DNA of 64,000 nt, taken from positions 1 to 64,000 of the forward strand of contig CBDCWT010000019.1 in NCBI GenBank assembly GCA_965223305.1, in the 5' to 3' direction. How positions within the stretch are numbered: the stretch's first letter is position 1; every line of letters starts with the position of its first letter. The translations under genes were made by a program, and so were the position numbers. This DNA comes from CBDCWT01 sp965223305. Lineage in GTDB: Bacteria; Planctomycetota; Planctomycetia; Pirellulales; Pirellulaceae. A model generated the notes under the pieces. The model made no database searches. It saw nothing but the letters and a program-made list of their open reading frames with translations, and was not told the origin of the DNA. Below are positions 10,901 through 20,047 of the stretch, in pieces.

Positions 10901-11406
10901 GATTGCAGGGAGTACTTGATGAAGAAATCCTGCTTTGACCGCAGCTCAGACAAGTCCATGCCTTGCGGTGGCTCGAGAACGTAGTAGTAGATTTGGCCGA
11001 GCGCCGTGGCATCGGGTGCGAGTGTCGGTGTCACGCCCTGCGGAAGTTGCCCAGTGACGGTCGTAAGCTGTTCGGCGACCCGCGACCTGGCCCAGTAGAA
11101 ATCGATGGCGTCGTCGAACGTCACTTGAACAAAGCTGAAGCCGAACATGCTCTTCCCGCGCACGCTCTTCGATCCAGGCACGGCTTGCAGCGCGATAGAA
11201 AGCGGGTAGGTGATCTGATCTTCTACATCCTTGGGTGAACGGCCCGTCCACTCGGTGAGCACGATCACCTGGTTCTCGCCGACGTTAGGAATCGCGTCGA
11301 GGGGCACATTCTGAGTGGAGTACCAGCCGTAAGCGACAATTGCGACGGAGCCGAGTACGACGATTAACCGTTCACGGATGCAGAAATCAAGAATGGTTTT
11401 GATCAT
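7912..11406 (-). CDS. cusA: CusA/CzcA-type heavy-metal RND efflux pump
   Basis: 1,164 residues, slightly longer than the usual 1,040-1,060. The start MIKTILDFCIRERLIVVLG, the block VPLDAIPNVGENQVIVLTEW and the HME-RND signature GTMVDMGIIVLENIYGG in transmembrane segment 4 (with the proton-relay Asp) identify the heavy-metal subfamily of inner-membrane RND pumps. Two large periplasmic loops separate the two six-helix halves. Its start codon overlaps the stop of the adaptor gene by four bases (ATGA), so the two are translationally coupled. Metal specificity (Cu/Ag versus Zn/Co/Cd) cannot be fixed here; the neighbours' Met/Cys modules favour Cu/Ag. Confidence 0.9.
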   Translation of the reverse strand: MIKTILDFCIRERLIVVLGSVAIVAYGWYSTQNVPLDAIPNVGENQVIVLTEWTGRSPKDVEDQITYPLSIALQAVPGSKSVRGKSMFGFSFVQVTFDDAIDFYWARSRVAEQLTTVTGQLPQGVTPTLAPDATALGQIYYYVLEPPQGMDLSELRSKQDFFIKYSLQSVDGVAEVASIGGYVRQYQIEVDPDKLRHHNIPLSGVTDAVKASNIDVGAKTVEAGGMEFIVRGKGFIGSGKTETETIGQINDTVVVTRDSVPVRVRDLAQVQTGPAFRRGALDFNGQEAVGGVVVMRYGENPREVIERVKVKIAALESELDGVRIHGVYDRTLLIDETVATLTEALGQETLITIAVMVLFLLHVRASLVIAITLPMAVLMSFIAMRVFDVDANIMSLAGIAIAIGTMVDMGIIVLENIYGGLARWEADGSPGGLERRLTVIREAAAEVVPAVITAVSTTIVSFLPVFLLTGRDYRLFALLAWTKTFALVSSLIVAVAVVPMLCRVFLRSVRVPRWANWAAGLAGSALAAMLCCFVWGDYIEKRTPLGLPLVTVAAAIIAFLIAWWVTCEKIRSMEENPASRFVRFLYAGRLRLALEHKALMLSFPVVIVVLGLGAWVGLPTVLQPLEKVVAALGADLNQVPGYVDAKHTFVGLKTDDWIALDEGSWFYMPSLYPAASFSQAMEVLQTQDAMIKEIPEVENVLGKIGRVESALDPAPAAMIETYVMLRPRDRWRQGMTERKIWDEINRIATLPGVTPASPLQPIEGRVVMLQSGIKASMAVRIYGDDLEGLSKASVAVAEHLKKQHYVNAGTVNPDIVMGKPYYEFEVDREEAARYGMTTMMVNQVVSAGLGGVDVTATVEGRERYPIQIRYERSVRERLDELRRVSVVTHGGEVVPLGRLAQVTTTWGPGAINSEDARLVAHVAFSPSGASGDLEAVAAVMDSLRKARQSGQLGFPEGSFELQAVGSFQNQIEANRRLMWIVPTVLLVNLLLIYLSFRNLPISLAVFSGIPVAFAGGMIAVAVMGVDMNTAIWVGFIALFGIAVDDGVVMATYIHQMLKRSTIRTVEDLRGAVYEAGLKRIRPCVMTTLTTICALLPVMMSAGRGADVARAMALPVFGGMLIEPFTTFIVPAVYCGYMELKMRAGLGDRLFAEDSDAGQDTRLAA

Positions 11407-13400
11407 CGGACGACCTCCGGAAGCCGTTCGGCAACTCGCTTTGGTGAGTGGCGTGCTGGCTGGCTCGTTGGAGTACCGTTGAGAATCGCTTGCGGGGCTT
11501 CAATTGGGGGGAGGCCCCCGCCCGGTTCGACTATCTCTGGTGCTCCGATCGGCGGGAGGTCTGCTGGCGCACTCTCCGAGCCATCCGCAGCGGTTCCAGC
11601 AGCCGACAGGTTGGCGAGATACTTCTCCGGTTCATCAAGCAGGCGTTCGCGACAACCTTCGCAACAAATCAACACAGTCTTACCATTCACGTCGACTCTT
11701 GGCGGCGCCCCCATCGATCCCAGGGGCATCGTTGTCACCGGGCAGATGCGCTGGGTTTCCGCCAAGCTACGGTCCTCGGGCGAGAGCTTCGACAAGGTCG
11801 CAATCATCTCAGCTGGCACACCTGTGCCGGAGCTTGATTCGGCTTTCGTGGGGTCGATGAGCGATGGGTTGCCGACAAGCTGCATCTGAGAGTCAATCAG
11901 AAAGTTGCCCTGCGTGGCGACCTGCTCGCCTTGTTCGACCCCATCGACAATAACGATCTCTTCACCACCACTCGGCCCTAGTACAACAGAGCGAATTTCG
12001 AAGCGACCCGGCTCCGTTTCTACATAGAGCACGCTGTTGCTGCCTGCCATCAGCACGGCATCACGTGGAACTACCAAGGCTTTGCTTGCGACGCTCTCCG
12101 CCGTAAAACCGAATCGCGCCGCGGGCACCAGATCGATACCGCAGATGCGACACTTTCCAGCGGCTGACTCAATCACGTGGGGATGCCGCGGGCTGATCCA
12201 CTTGTTTGCCAATTCGGGGTCGTAGATGTCAGCTTGCCGGTCGATGGAACCGCCAAGCGGAACTTCAATAGTTGCTTTGGCATAGTCGCCCACCCGTAGC
12301 ACGCCTTTCTGATTCCGAATGACGACACGGACACCCACAGTGCGGGTCTTGGGGTCCACGTTGGGGTCGATGAATGCCACCCGGCCGCTGAAGTTCCTTC
12401 CTTGCAGCGACTGTACCGTGGCGTCGACCTTTTGGCCGTAACGAATCGTTGCCGCGTCTTCCGGAAACAACTCAAGCATCAACCAAACCGTCGAGAGATC
12501 AGCCAGCTTGTAGATCGCCTGACCTTCCTTCACGTATTGGCCTTCGACAACGAACTTCTCGATCACCGTGCCGCTGCTTGGAGCACACAGATGCATGCGG
12601 CTGTTTGCTTTTTCAGCCGCTTCTAACTGCTCAATCTGTAGCGGCGTCATGCCTAACTCAATCAGCCGCTGTCTGGCACTTTCGTAGAGACTGCGATTCG
12701 AGTCGACCACCCTTGCCAGCGTCGAAGACTGGCGGGTTTGGGCCTTCCTGGCCAACAGCAACTCGACTTGCGCGGAATACAGCTGTGGGGAATAGAGGAG
12801 TGCGAGATGGTCACCTGTTTCGACGACAACGCCGGTGTAGTCAGCGTAAAGACGGTCAAGGCGACCATCGACGTAGGCTGATATCGTCTTGAGGGTGCCT
12901 TCGTCGTAATGCAGCTCGCCGATTGCTCGAATGGTGCGAGTCATCGGCTTTAGTCGAACCGCCACCGTGCGAATGTTGGCAACGCGACGGGTTGCCGGGT
13001 CGATCTTGATAGACCGCGAGTCAGTCTCTTCGGCGCCCGACGCCGCAGCCACGAGCTCCATCGCACACACGGGACAACGACCGGGCTCAGACTGCGGCGG
13101 CGTACACATCATAGGGCAGATGTACCGCATAGCTTGGCCACCGCCTAACTCGTGGCGCTCGCCACCGCCACCGGATATGAATCCGAACCGTTGTGCAACA
13201 CCGAGTCCGGCAAATAGAACCGCGCCACAGGCTAGCAGCAATACCGGTTGGATGAAGAGCTTGATCCACCAGCGGCGGGTTTCCCTACGATCCTCTCTCC
13301 CTGGACGCGGATCGCCGGGCTTATCGTTTTGCTGCGAATCTGGTGCTTCCATCTCCGATTCGTCTGCTGTTGGAACTTCAGCGTTCTTGGAATCGCTCAT
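11403..13400 (-). CDS. cusB: CusB-like membrane-fusion adaptor with metal-binding modules
   Basis: 665 residues. One transmembrane segment at about 45-70 anchors a periplasmic adaptor. Two heavy-metal-binding modules are visible: YICPMMCTPPQSEPGRCP near residue 95 and a second IESAAGKCRICGIDLVP in the middle. Between and around them are the lipoyl/coiled-coil and beta-barrel domains of RND adaptors (IRAIGELHYDEGTLKTISAY; RNFSGRVAFIDPNVDPKTRT). The C-terminal 130 residues add an ICP...LICCEGCRERL module like that in the gene at 7347. It is upstream of and coupled to the pump gene. No TolC/CusC gene is visible in the window. Confidence 0.88.
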   Translation of the reverse strand: MSDSKNAEVPTADESEMEAPDSQQNDKPGDPRPGREDRRETRRWWIKLFIQPVLLLACGAVLFAGLGVAQRFGFISGGGGERHELGGGQAMRYICPMMCTPPQSEPGRCPVCAMELVAAASGAEETDSRSIKIDPATRRVANIRTVAVRLKPMTRTIRAIGELHYDEGTLKTISAYVDGRLDRLYADYTGVVVETGDHLALLYSPQLYSAQVELLLARKAQTRQSSTLARVVDSNRSLYESARQRLIELGMTPLQIEQLEAAEKANSRMHLCAPSSGTVIEKFVVEGQYVKEGQAIYKLADLSTVWLMLELFPEDAATIRYGQKVDATVQSLQGRNFSGRVAFIDPNVDPKTRTVGVRVVIRNQKGVLRVGDYAKATIEVPLGGSIDRQADIYDPELANKWISPRHPHVIESAAGKCRICGIDLVPAARFGFTAESVASKALVVPRDAVLMAGSNSVLYVETEPGRFEIRSVVLGPSGGEEIVIVDGVEQGEQVATQGNFLIDSQMQLVGNPSLIDPTKAESSSGTGVPAEMIATLSKLSPEDRSLAETQRICPVTTMPLGSMGAPPRVDVNGKTVLICCEGCRERLLDEPEKYLANLSAAGTAADGSESAPADLPPIGAPEIVEPGGGLPPIEAPQAILNGTPTSQPARHSPKRVAERLPEVVR

Positions 13401-13720
13401 GGCATCCTCACCGGTGTAGTTACAGTTTGCATTTACCGAGACGTGCTGATCGGCCTGCGGTCGAGTGCCGGACTTAACGCTGAACCAAAGTCCCTTCTCC
13501 CCGCCGGGGAGAAGGTGGCCGAAGGCCGGATGAGGGGGAGAGCCAAGGTGAAAAACTTGCGCACGGCGCGAACACTTTGACTATTAGTAGCACGAAGATC
13601 GATCGACCGTCGATCAAGACCCTTGTCGAACGTCCGTGGCTGGCAGCAAGCGCTCGGACAGGCGCACTACAGCACGATCATCCAACACAGTCGGCGCGCA
13701 CTGAGAGTACGAGAGTTGGT
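13401..13720. repeat. Intergenic stretch with dispersed repeat
   Basis: Positions about 13,480-13,570 carry the same block (aaagtcccttctccccg ... gtgaaaaacttgcgcacgg) that is tandemly repeated at 39.3-39.9 kb. No gene seen. Confidence 0.7.
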
Positions 13721-14173
13721 TCAGAGGGTGAACCGGCAGAGAGCTGCGCAGCGGTCCAGGGAGGCGAGGGCACTCGCAGCAGTATCTTCGCACCGCGGGA
13801 CGGTTCGCGCGCGGCAATCAGGGACCATAGGGACCGCCGCAAGCGAGTCGTTTGCCACCTGTTCTGTTGGCCTTCGCTCGACGAGCGGCATGGCTGGTTC
13901 GTGCTGCTCCGTTTCGCCACATCGGCAGCTGATGCCGCACTTGCATTCAGAGCTCTTACCGCAGCAGAAACTGCCTGCATCCTGCTGTCGGTCAGCACAG
14001 CGGCGCCGACTCTGCCGAACCTCCGCAGTCGAGCAACAGCTACTCTGGGCATTTTTGTCGCATGAGTTGCCGGCAACGCAGCCACAGAATGCTGCCGGTA
14101 GCGCCTGGGCTTGAACCATGACGGCTGCCAGCCAAATCAGCGTGCGTGCGGCACTGGTTCTTGTAATCCACAT
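13721..14173 (-). CDS. Secreted Cys-rich protein upstream of metal-efflux genes
   Basis: About 150 residues with an N-terminal signal peptide (TLIWLAAVMVQAQALPAAFC) and about 17 cysteines in clusters such as CGCVAGNSCDK, SSCCS and CKCGISCRCGE. The cysteines and position as first gene of the minus-strand CusBA cluster suggest periplasmic or surface metal binding. The lower-complexity C terminus overlaps other open frames, so the exact end is less certain. Confidence 0.55.
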   Translation of the reverse strand: MWITRTSAARTLIWLAAVMVQAQALPAAFCGCVAGNSCDKNAQSSCCSTAEVRQSRRRCADRQQDAGSFCCGKSSECKCGISCRCGETEQHEPAMPLVERRPTEQVANDSLAAVPMVPDCRARTVPRCEDTAASALASLDRCAALCRFTL

Positions 14174-14529
14174 GCGGCAATCCGTTGCCTAGCGCCCCAA
14201 CTCGAGGACGCTGAGAATCCGTTCTCACTTAGGCCGTTAAGCAGTTCTTGTAGCCGAATTCGCCAGAATTTGGCTAATTGGCAGTCCGCCAAACTCTGGC
14301 GAGTTCGGCTACGATCTGCACTCCTCCCAGACGAAGTCGTGCAGCTTCCGGGGAGGGCTCCCCCTCACCGGCCCTTTGGGCCGACTCTCCCCGAGGGGAG
14401 AGTGACGAAAGAGGAAATCACGCACTAAGTTCCAAGCTGCACGACCTCAAAGCTGGGGGAAGTCTCTAGAGAAAGGGCCCGGCAGTCAAGAGCAGTCGGA
14501 GTACCGTACTCGGTACTCTGGCATCGAGC
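14174..14529. repeat. Intergenic stretch with inverted repeats
   Basis: It contains a large inverted repeat centred near 14,280 (gaattcgccagaatttggc ... ccaaactctggcgagttcgg), a GC-rich hairpin around 14,370-14,400 (ctctccccgaggggagag) and two tggtactccg-like remnants. No gene recognised. The first inverted repeat could act as a terminator-like hairpin but has no T run. Confidence 0.55.
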
Positions 14530-17500
14530 CTAAGCTTCGATCGTCATCAGCAAGTCGCCGCTGTCGACTTGCGTGCCCGCGTGAACGTAGATCTCGCTGA
14601 CGCGGCCCCCGATCTCGGCAGCGACGGCGGCTTGCATCTTCATAGCTTCTAGGGTGAGTAGCTTTTGGCCGGGAGCGACAGAATCGCCGACCTTAACAGC
14701 CACATTAAAGACCATCCCGGGCATACTGGCGCCGACGTGAGCCGGGTTGGTCAAGTCAGCCTTCGGGTGAGCCGGTGCTGCTGGTTCCAAGGCGAGATCG
14801 GTAACGGTGACTTCACGCGGCTGGCCATTCAGTTCGAAGAACACCGCACGGCGACCGTCCTCGTGGGGCTCGCTGACGGTCAGGAAGCGAATGATTAGAG
14901 TCTTGCCTGGTTCGATGTCGACGGCGATCTCTTCGTTCGATTCGAGCCCGTAAAGAAATGCAGGAGTTGGCAGGACACTGGTGTCGGTGCACTTCTGCTG
15001 ATGCTTCGCAAATTCGGTGAAGACTTCCGGATACAGCAAGTGCGACACTAACTCGCGACGTGAGGGAGCACGATCGAGCAGTGGTTGGATTTCGTCCGCG
15101 GTCTTTTCGAAGTCGGCAGCGGACAGGCTCGCGCCGGGCCGTCCTCGCAGGGGCTTCTCGCCCCTTAGGATCTTCTCACGCACACGGCGCGGAAAACCAC
15201 CCACGGTCTGTCCCATGTCGCCGCGAACGAGGTCGGTCACAGATTCTGGGAAGGCCAGTTCGCGGCCTGAAGTCAACACATTTTCGGCCGACATCTCGTT
15301 TGCAATTAGGAACAGAGCGAGATCACCGACGGCCTTGGAGGTCGGCGTGACCTTCACAATGTCGCCAAGCAGCTGATTCACATCAGCGTACATCTTACAC
15401 ACTTCACTCCACCGATCGGCAAGTCCTAACGCTCGCGCTTGTTGAAACAAGTTCGTGTATTGGCCACCCGGCATCTCGTGTTGATACAGGTCTGAACCAG
15501 CTGGAAGCACCGGGCTCTCGAACGGCGCGTACAACTCACGCACCGCGCGCCAGTACTCAGCGAGCACATCCAAGTGTTCTGTTGGCAAACCTGTATCTCG
15601 GCGACTGAAGCGCAACGCCTCGACAACGGTGTTCATATTCGGCTGCGAAGTCCCACCGGACATCGGAGCCATCGCAACATCTGCGATGTCGAGCCCGACC
15701 TCGGAAGCTTTGAGAATCGATGCAGCCTGGATGCCCGACGTGTCGTGAGTGTGGAAGTGAATTGGGATGCCGATTTCTTTGCGGAGCGTTTTTACGAGTA
15801 CTTCGGCAGCTCGCGGCTTGCACAATCCGGCCATATCTTTGATGGCCAGAATGTGGGCGCCCATCTTCTCTAACTCCTTCGCCATGTTGACATAATAGGC
15901 GAGGTCGTACTTCGTGCGATTTGGATTGGTAATGTCGCCGGTGTAACAGATCGTTGCCTCGCAAATAGCGCCGCTTTTGATCACCGCATCCATCGCAACA
16001 CGCATGTTCTGTGTCCAGTTGAGCGCATCGAAGACACGAAATACGTCAATACCCGCATCGGCCGCCTCGGCAACGAACGCCTTGACAACATTGTCGGGAT
16101 AGTTTTTGTAGCCAACGGCATTCGATGCTCGCAGCAGCATCTGAAACATGATGTTCGGAATCTGCTCGCGAAGGTTGGCGAGCCGTTGCCAAGGGCACTC
16201 TTTGAGAAAACGCATCGACGTATCGAAGGTCGCACCGCCCCACATCTCGATCGAGAACAAGTCGTGGCAGAGCCGCGAGTAGGCTTCAGCAACTCGAAGC
16301 AAGTCGTAACTCCGCAGTCGGGTCGCCAACAACGACTGATGCGCATCGCGAAAGGTCGTATCGGTGATCAGTAGCCGCTTCTGACGACGAATCCACTGCG
16401 CGAACTTGTCTGGACCGAGCTGTTGAAATTTCTGTCGCATCCCGTCGGGCCGCTTCGCGGTCGAATCGAAGGCTGGTACAGGCGCCGGAATGCGGCGAGT
16501 TGCGACGGGCCGGTCCTTCACAAGTGGGTTGCCGTTGACGATCGTCTCGGCCAAGTAAGTCAGCAGCTTCGTCGCGCGATCACGACGTGGCGGGAAGTCG
16601 AACAAGCCCGGAGTCTCATCAATAAAGCCGGTTGTGCAGCCGCCTTCCATGAAAGTCGGATGCATCACGAGTTTGATTAAGAACGGAATGTTGGTCTTGA
16701 TCCCGCGGACGCGGAACTCCTGCAAGCAGCGCTCCATTCGATGGGCGGCAACCGTGAATCGGCGAGCCCACGCGGTGACCTTTACGAGGAGCGAGTCGTA
16801 GAACGGCTGAACGACGGCACCCGAGAACGCCGTTCCCGCATCCAGGCGAATTCCCATGCCGCTCGCAGAACGGTAGTGTGTCATTCGTCCGTAGTCAGGC
16901 ATGAAGCGATTAGTTGGGTCTTCGGTTGTGACGCGACACTGGATCGCGTAGCCGCGCGTAGTGATCGCGCTCTGAGACGGCAGGTCGATCGCCGGATCGG
17001 ACAGCGACGCACCCTGCGAAACGAGCAATTGCGCCTTGATCAAATCAACACCCGTGACTTGCTCGGTCACGGTATGTTCAACCTGAATACGAGGATTGAC
17101 TTCGATGAAGTAGAACTTGTCCGTTTCCGCATCGACCAGAAACTCGACCGTGCCTGCGGCCGAGTAACTAACCGCCCGACCGATAGCAATCGCAGCGTCA
17201 CACAACGCTTGCCGCACCTTCGAATCGAGCTGTGGCGCCGGGGCGATCTCGACGACCTTCTGATGGCGACGCTGCACCGAGCAGTCACGCTCGAAAAGAT
17301 GAACAAGCGAACCGTGTTGGTCGCCAAGTAGCTGGACCTCGATATGCCGAGCGCGCTCGATGAACTTCTCAACGAAGATGTCCGGGCTGCCGAACGCTGT
17401 CAGTGATTCGCGTCGAGCCTGCTCGTAAGCCGTGTCGAACTCGGATTTCTTCCTCACGACTCGCATCCCGCGACCGCCACCGCCGTGAGCTGCCTTCAAG

Positions 17501-17976
17501 ATCACCGGGAATCCGGCTTCGCCCGCGAGCTTTTTTCCTTGCTCTGCATCTTGAATCGCGGTGCTACTGCCGCCCAGCACCGGTACTCCAGCGCGTTCAG
17601 CGATCGCGCGAGCTGATATCTTATCTCCCAGCTGCCTCAGCGTCTCGACTCGTGGGCCGACAAACGTGATGCCAGCATCGACGCAGGCCTGCGCGAACTG
17701 AGAATTCTCGGAAAGAAATCCGTAGCCCGGATGAACCGCATCGATCTCTCGCTTCTTCGCCAACTCGACAATTGCTTCAATATCGAGATAGGCTTGAATC
17801 GGCTCTCCCGGGTTACCTGTCAGGTATGATTCATCCGCCTTAAACCGGTGCAGTGCATACCTGTCTTCGTGCGAGTAGATGGCTACTGTGCGAATGCCGA
17901 GCTCGTGCGCACTGCGGAAAACGCGAATCGCGATCTCGCCGCGATTGGCGACGAGCAGTCGTTTGATGGCTTTCAT
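14530..17976 (-). CDS. pyc: Pyruvate carboxylase
   Basis: 1,148 residues starting at the ATG at 17,976 (MKAIKRLLVANRGEIAIRVF); an ATG 20 codons upstream lacks family support. Domain order is biotin carboxylase (glycine-rich KAAHGGGGRGMR loop, EVNPRIQVEHTVTE), then the carboxyltransferase barrel (LLITDTTFRDAHQSLLATRL; MWGGATFD), then a C-terminal biotinyl domain with the biotinylated Lys in EAMKMQ. It converts pyruvate plus bicarbonate to oxaloacetate in the cytosol (anaplerosis). The single-chain alpha4 form has the expected length. A carbonic anhydrase, which supplies bicarbonate, is encoded 247 bp upstream on the same strand. Confidence 0.95.
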   Translation of the reverse strand: MKAIKRLLVANRGEIAIRVFRSAHELGIRTVAIYSHEDRYALHRFKADESYLTGNPGEPIQAYLDIEAIVELAKKREIDAVHPGYGFLSENSQFAQACVDAGITFVGPRVETLRQLGDKISARAIAERAGVPVLGGSSTAIQDAEQGKKLAGEAGFPVILKAAHGGGGRGMRVVRKKSEFDTAYEQARRESLTAFGSPDIFVEKFIERARHIEVQLLGDQHGSLVHLFERDCSVQRRHQKVVEIAPAPQLDSKVRQALCDAAIAIGRAVSYSAAGTVEFLVDAETDKFYFIEVNPRIQVEHTVTEQVTGVDLIKAQLLVSQGASLSDPAIDLPSQSAITTRGYAIQCRVTTEDPTNRFMPDYGRMTHYRSASGMGIRLDAGTAFSGAVVQPFYDSLLVKVTAWARRFTVAAHRMERCLQEFRVRGIKTNIPFLIKLVMHPTFMEGGCTTGFIDETPGLFDFPPRRDRATKLLTYLAETIVNGNPLVKDRPVATRRIPAPVPAFDSTAKRPDGMRQKFQQLGPDKFAQWIRRQKRLLITDTTFRDAHQSLLATRLRSYDLLRVAEAYSRLCHDLFSIEMWGGATFDTSMRFLKECPWQRLANLREQIPNIMFQMLLRASNAVGYKNYPDNVVKAFVAEAADAGIDVFRVFDALNWTQNMRVAMDAVIKSGAICEATICYTGDITNPNRTKYDLAYYVNMAKELEKMGAHILAIKDMAGLCKPRAAEVLVKTLRKEIGIPIHFHTHDTSGIQAASILKASEVGLDIADVAMAPMSGGTSQPNMNTVVEALRFSRRDTGLPTEHLDVLAEYWRAVRELYAPFESPVLPAGSDLYQHEMPGGQYTNLFQQARALGLADRWSEVCKMYADVNQLLGDIVKVTPTSKAVGDLALFLIANEMSAENVLTSGRELAFPESVTDLVRGDMGQTVGGFPRRVREKILRGEKPLRGRPGASLSAADFEKTADEIQPLLDRAPSRRELVSHLLYPEVFTEFAKHQQKCTDTSVLPTPAFLYGLESNEEIAVDIEPGKTLIIRFLTVSEPHEDGRRAVFFELNGQPREVTVTDLALEPAAPAHPKADLTNPAHVGASMPGMVFNVAVKVGDSVAPGQKLLTLEAMKMQAAVAAEIGGRVSEIYVHAGTQVDSGDLLMTIEA

Positions 17977-18222
17977 GGAGTCGATTATCAGCGCACGGCG
18001 ATCAGATGATAGGGGACTTCTAGCCGCGTTTATCAAAAAGCGGGCGCATAGTCGAGCGCTCCGCGCGCAAAGCTACCCTTTCGCCGGCAGATCTCTGGCC
18101 ACAGCAGCGGGATGAGTTGCGAGGACCGAGCAGAAGCGCCAAGAAACTAGAGTCCGCAATGAACGCGACCAACATGCGTAGCGATTGAACTACGTTTTTT
18201 AGAACGGAAAACTTGCTTCCGC

Positions 18223-18873
18223 CTAAGCTGTGGACTCTGGACTCGTCGCAACTCGATACGCTTGGGCGATCTCGTCGGGGCTGCTGATAGTGACGTTGAG
18301 ATCTTGGAGCAAACCGTTCTGGATGCTGTAGATCCAGCCATGCACTGCAAGTGGTTGGCCTCGCTCCCACGCTTCCTGAATCACAGATGTATGGCAGACG
18401 TTATTGACCTGCTCGACGACGTTTAACTCACAAAGGCGGTCGACTCGCTGGGCATCGTCGGTCGCTGCCCGCAATGCTGCTTCGTGCTTCCGGCGCACGT
18501 CTCGAATGTGCCGCAGCCAATTGTCGATTAAACCCAAGTGATGATGCTGGCTGGCGGCTCTAACCCCGCCGCAGCCGTAATGGCCGCAGACGATAACGTG
18601 CTTCACCTTCAGCACCGCGACGGCGAATTCGATGACACTCAGGCAATTGAAATCTGTGTGTACAACAACGTTCGCGATGTTCCGGTGTACAAAGACCTCG
18701 CCTGGCTGCACACCGATGATTTGATTCGCTGGGACGCGGCTATCGGAGCACCCTATCCAAAGAAACTCCGGGGCCTGCTGCTTGGCGAGGTTGGCAAAGA
18801 ACTCGGGGTCTTGTTCCGTGACGCTGGCCGCCCACTGGCGGTTGCCTTCGATCAGTTCAGGGAGAAGTCGCAT
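18223..18873 (-). CDS. can: Beta-class carbonic anhydrase
   Basis: 216 residues from the ATG at 18,873 (MRLLPELIEGNRQW). Zinc ligands and the catalytic Asp-Arg dyad are seen in WIGCSDSRVP, and the second zinc pair in VCGHYGCGGVRAA. Length matches the Can-type enzymes. It interconverts CO2 and bicarbonate and lies upstream of pyruvate carboxylase on the same strand, a pairing that makes metabolic sense. Confidence 0.93.
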   Translation of the reverse strand: MRLLPELIEGNRQWAASVTEQDPEFFANLAKQQAPEFLWIGCSDSRVPANQIIGVQPGEVFVHRNIANVVVHTDFNCLSVIEFAVAVLKVKHVIVCGHYGCGGVRAASQHHHLGLIDNWLRHIRDVRRKHEAALRAATDDAQRVDRLCELNVVEQVNNVCHTSVIQEAWERGQPLAVHGWIYSIQNGLLQDLNVTISSPDEIAQAYRVATSPESTA

Positions 18874-18891
18874 GATTTTCCACCAAGACAA

Positions 18892-20047
18892 AACAGTTTG
18901 TGTCCAGCACCCGCTTCGGCGATTCGCCGATATCGAGCGTGTGCGTTACCCATCATCGTATCCGTCAACGCTCGGGAGGGCGAGGCTACTGCTAAGCCGA
19001 GACACATCGGCGTGCCGGTTAACCGTGGGCTAACGCCCAGCGGCTGATTTTGCGCAGTCACACTACAAGCCAGAGGGTCATCTTGTCGATCATGTAAATC
19101 CTGTCAACAGGCAGAAGGGACAGGATCAACATGATGAACCGGATTGAGCTGGACGTTTGATCAGACAGACCGCGACGTGCTCGCGCTCCCGGGCCAGATC
19201 AGCCGCAATGCGTTAGCATCCGGTTTGGTGGTGTTGAACGTGGGCTAACGCCCAGCGGCTGATGTTGTGCAGTCACACTACAAGGCAGAGGGCCATCTTG
19301 TCGATCATGTAAATCCTGTCAACAGGCAGAAGGGACAGGATTGAGCTGGACGTTTGATCAGACAAACCGTGACGTGCTCGCGCTCCCGGGCCAGATCAGC
19401 CGCAATGCGTTAGCATCCGGTTTGGTGTTGAACCGTGGGCTAACGCCCAGCGGCTGATTTTGTGCAGTCACACTACAAGGCAGAGGGCCATCTTGTCGAT
19501 CATGTAAATCCTGTCAACAGGCAGAAGAGACAGGATCAACATGATGAACGAGATCGAGCTGGACGTTTGATCAGACAAACCGCGACGTGCTCGCGCTCCC
19601 AGGCCAGATCAGCCGGAATGCGTTAGCATCCGGTTTGGTGGTGTTGAACCGTGGGCTAACGCCCAGCGGCTGATTTTGTGCAGTCACACTACAAGGGCAG
19701 AGGGCCATCCTGTCGATCATGTAAATCCTGTCAACAGGCAGATGGGACAGGATCAACATGATGAACAGGATTGAGCTGGACGTTTGATCAGACAAACCGC
19801 GACGTGCTCGCGCTCCCGGGCCAGATCAGCCGCAATGCGTTAGCATCCGGTTTGGTGTTGAACCGCCGGCTAACGCCCAGCGGCTGATTTTGTCTCGCGG
19901 TCTCCGGCTATCCTGTTGGTTTTGTAAATCCTGTCAGGAAGGAAAAAGACAGGATCAACACGATGAACAGGATATTGAGGGGACGGCTCCACGGCGGAGT
20001 ACTCATCGCACCCGCTGCAACAAGTCATGTAAGACGCATCGACAATA
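18892..20047. repeat. Five-copy tandem repeat block
   Basis: Five copies of a 195-216-bp unit begin near 19,021, 19,236, 19,431, 19,647 and 19,861. Each unit contains ccgtgggctaacgcccagcg, a tgtaaatcctgtcaacagg block with internal palindrome, and a caatgcgttagcatccgg block. The last copy is shorter and diverged. No gene seen. Related single modules occur at 7.24 kb and 39.1-39.9 kb. Confidence 0.85.
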
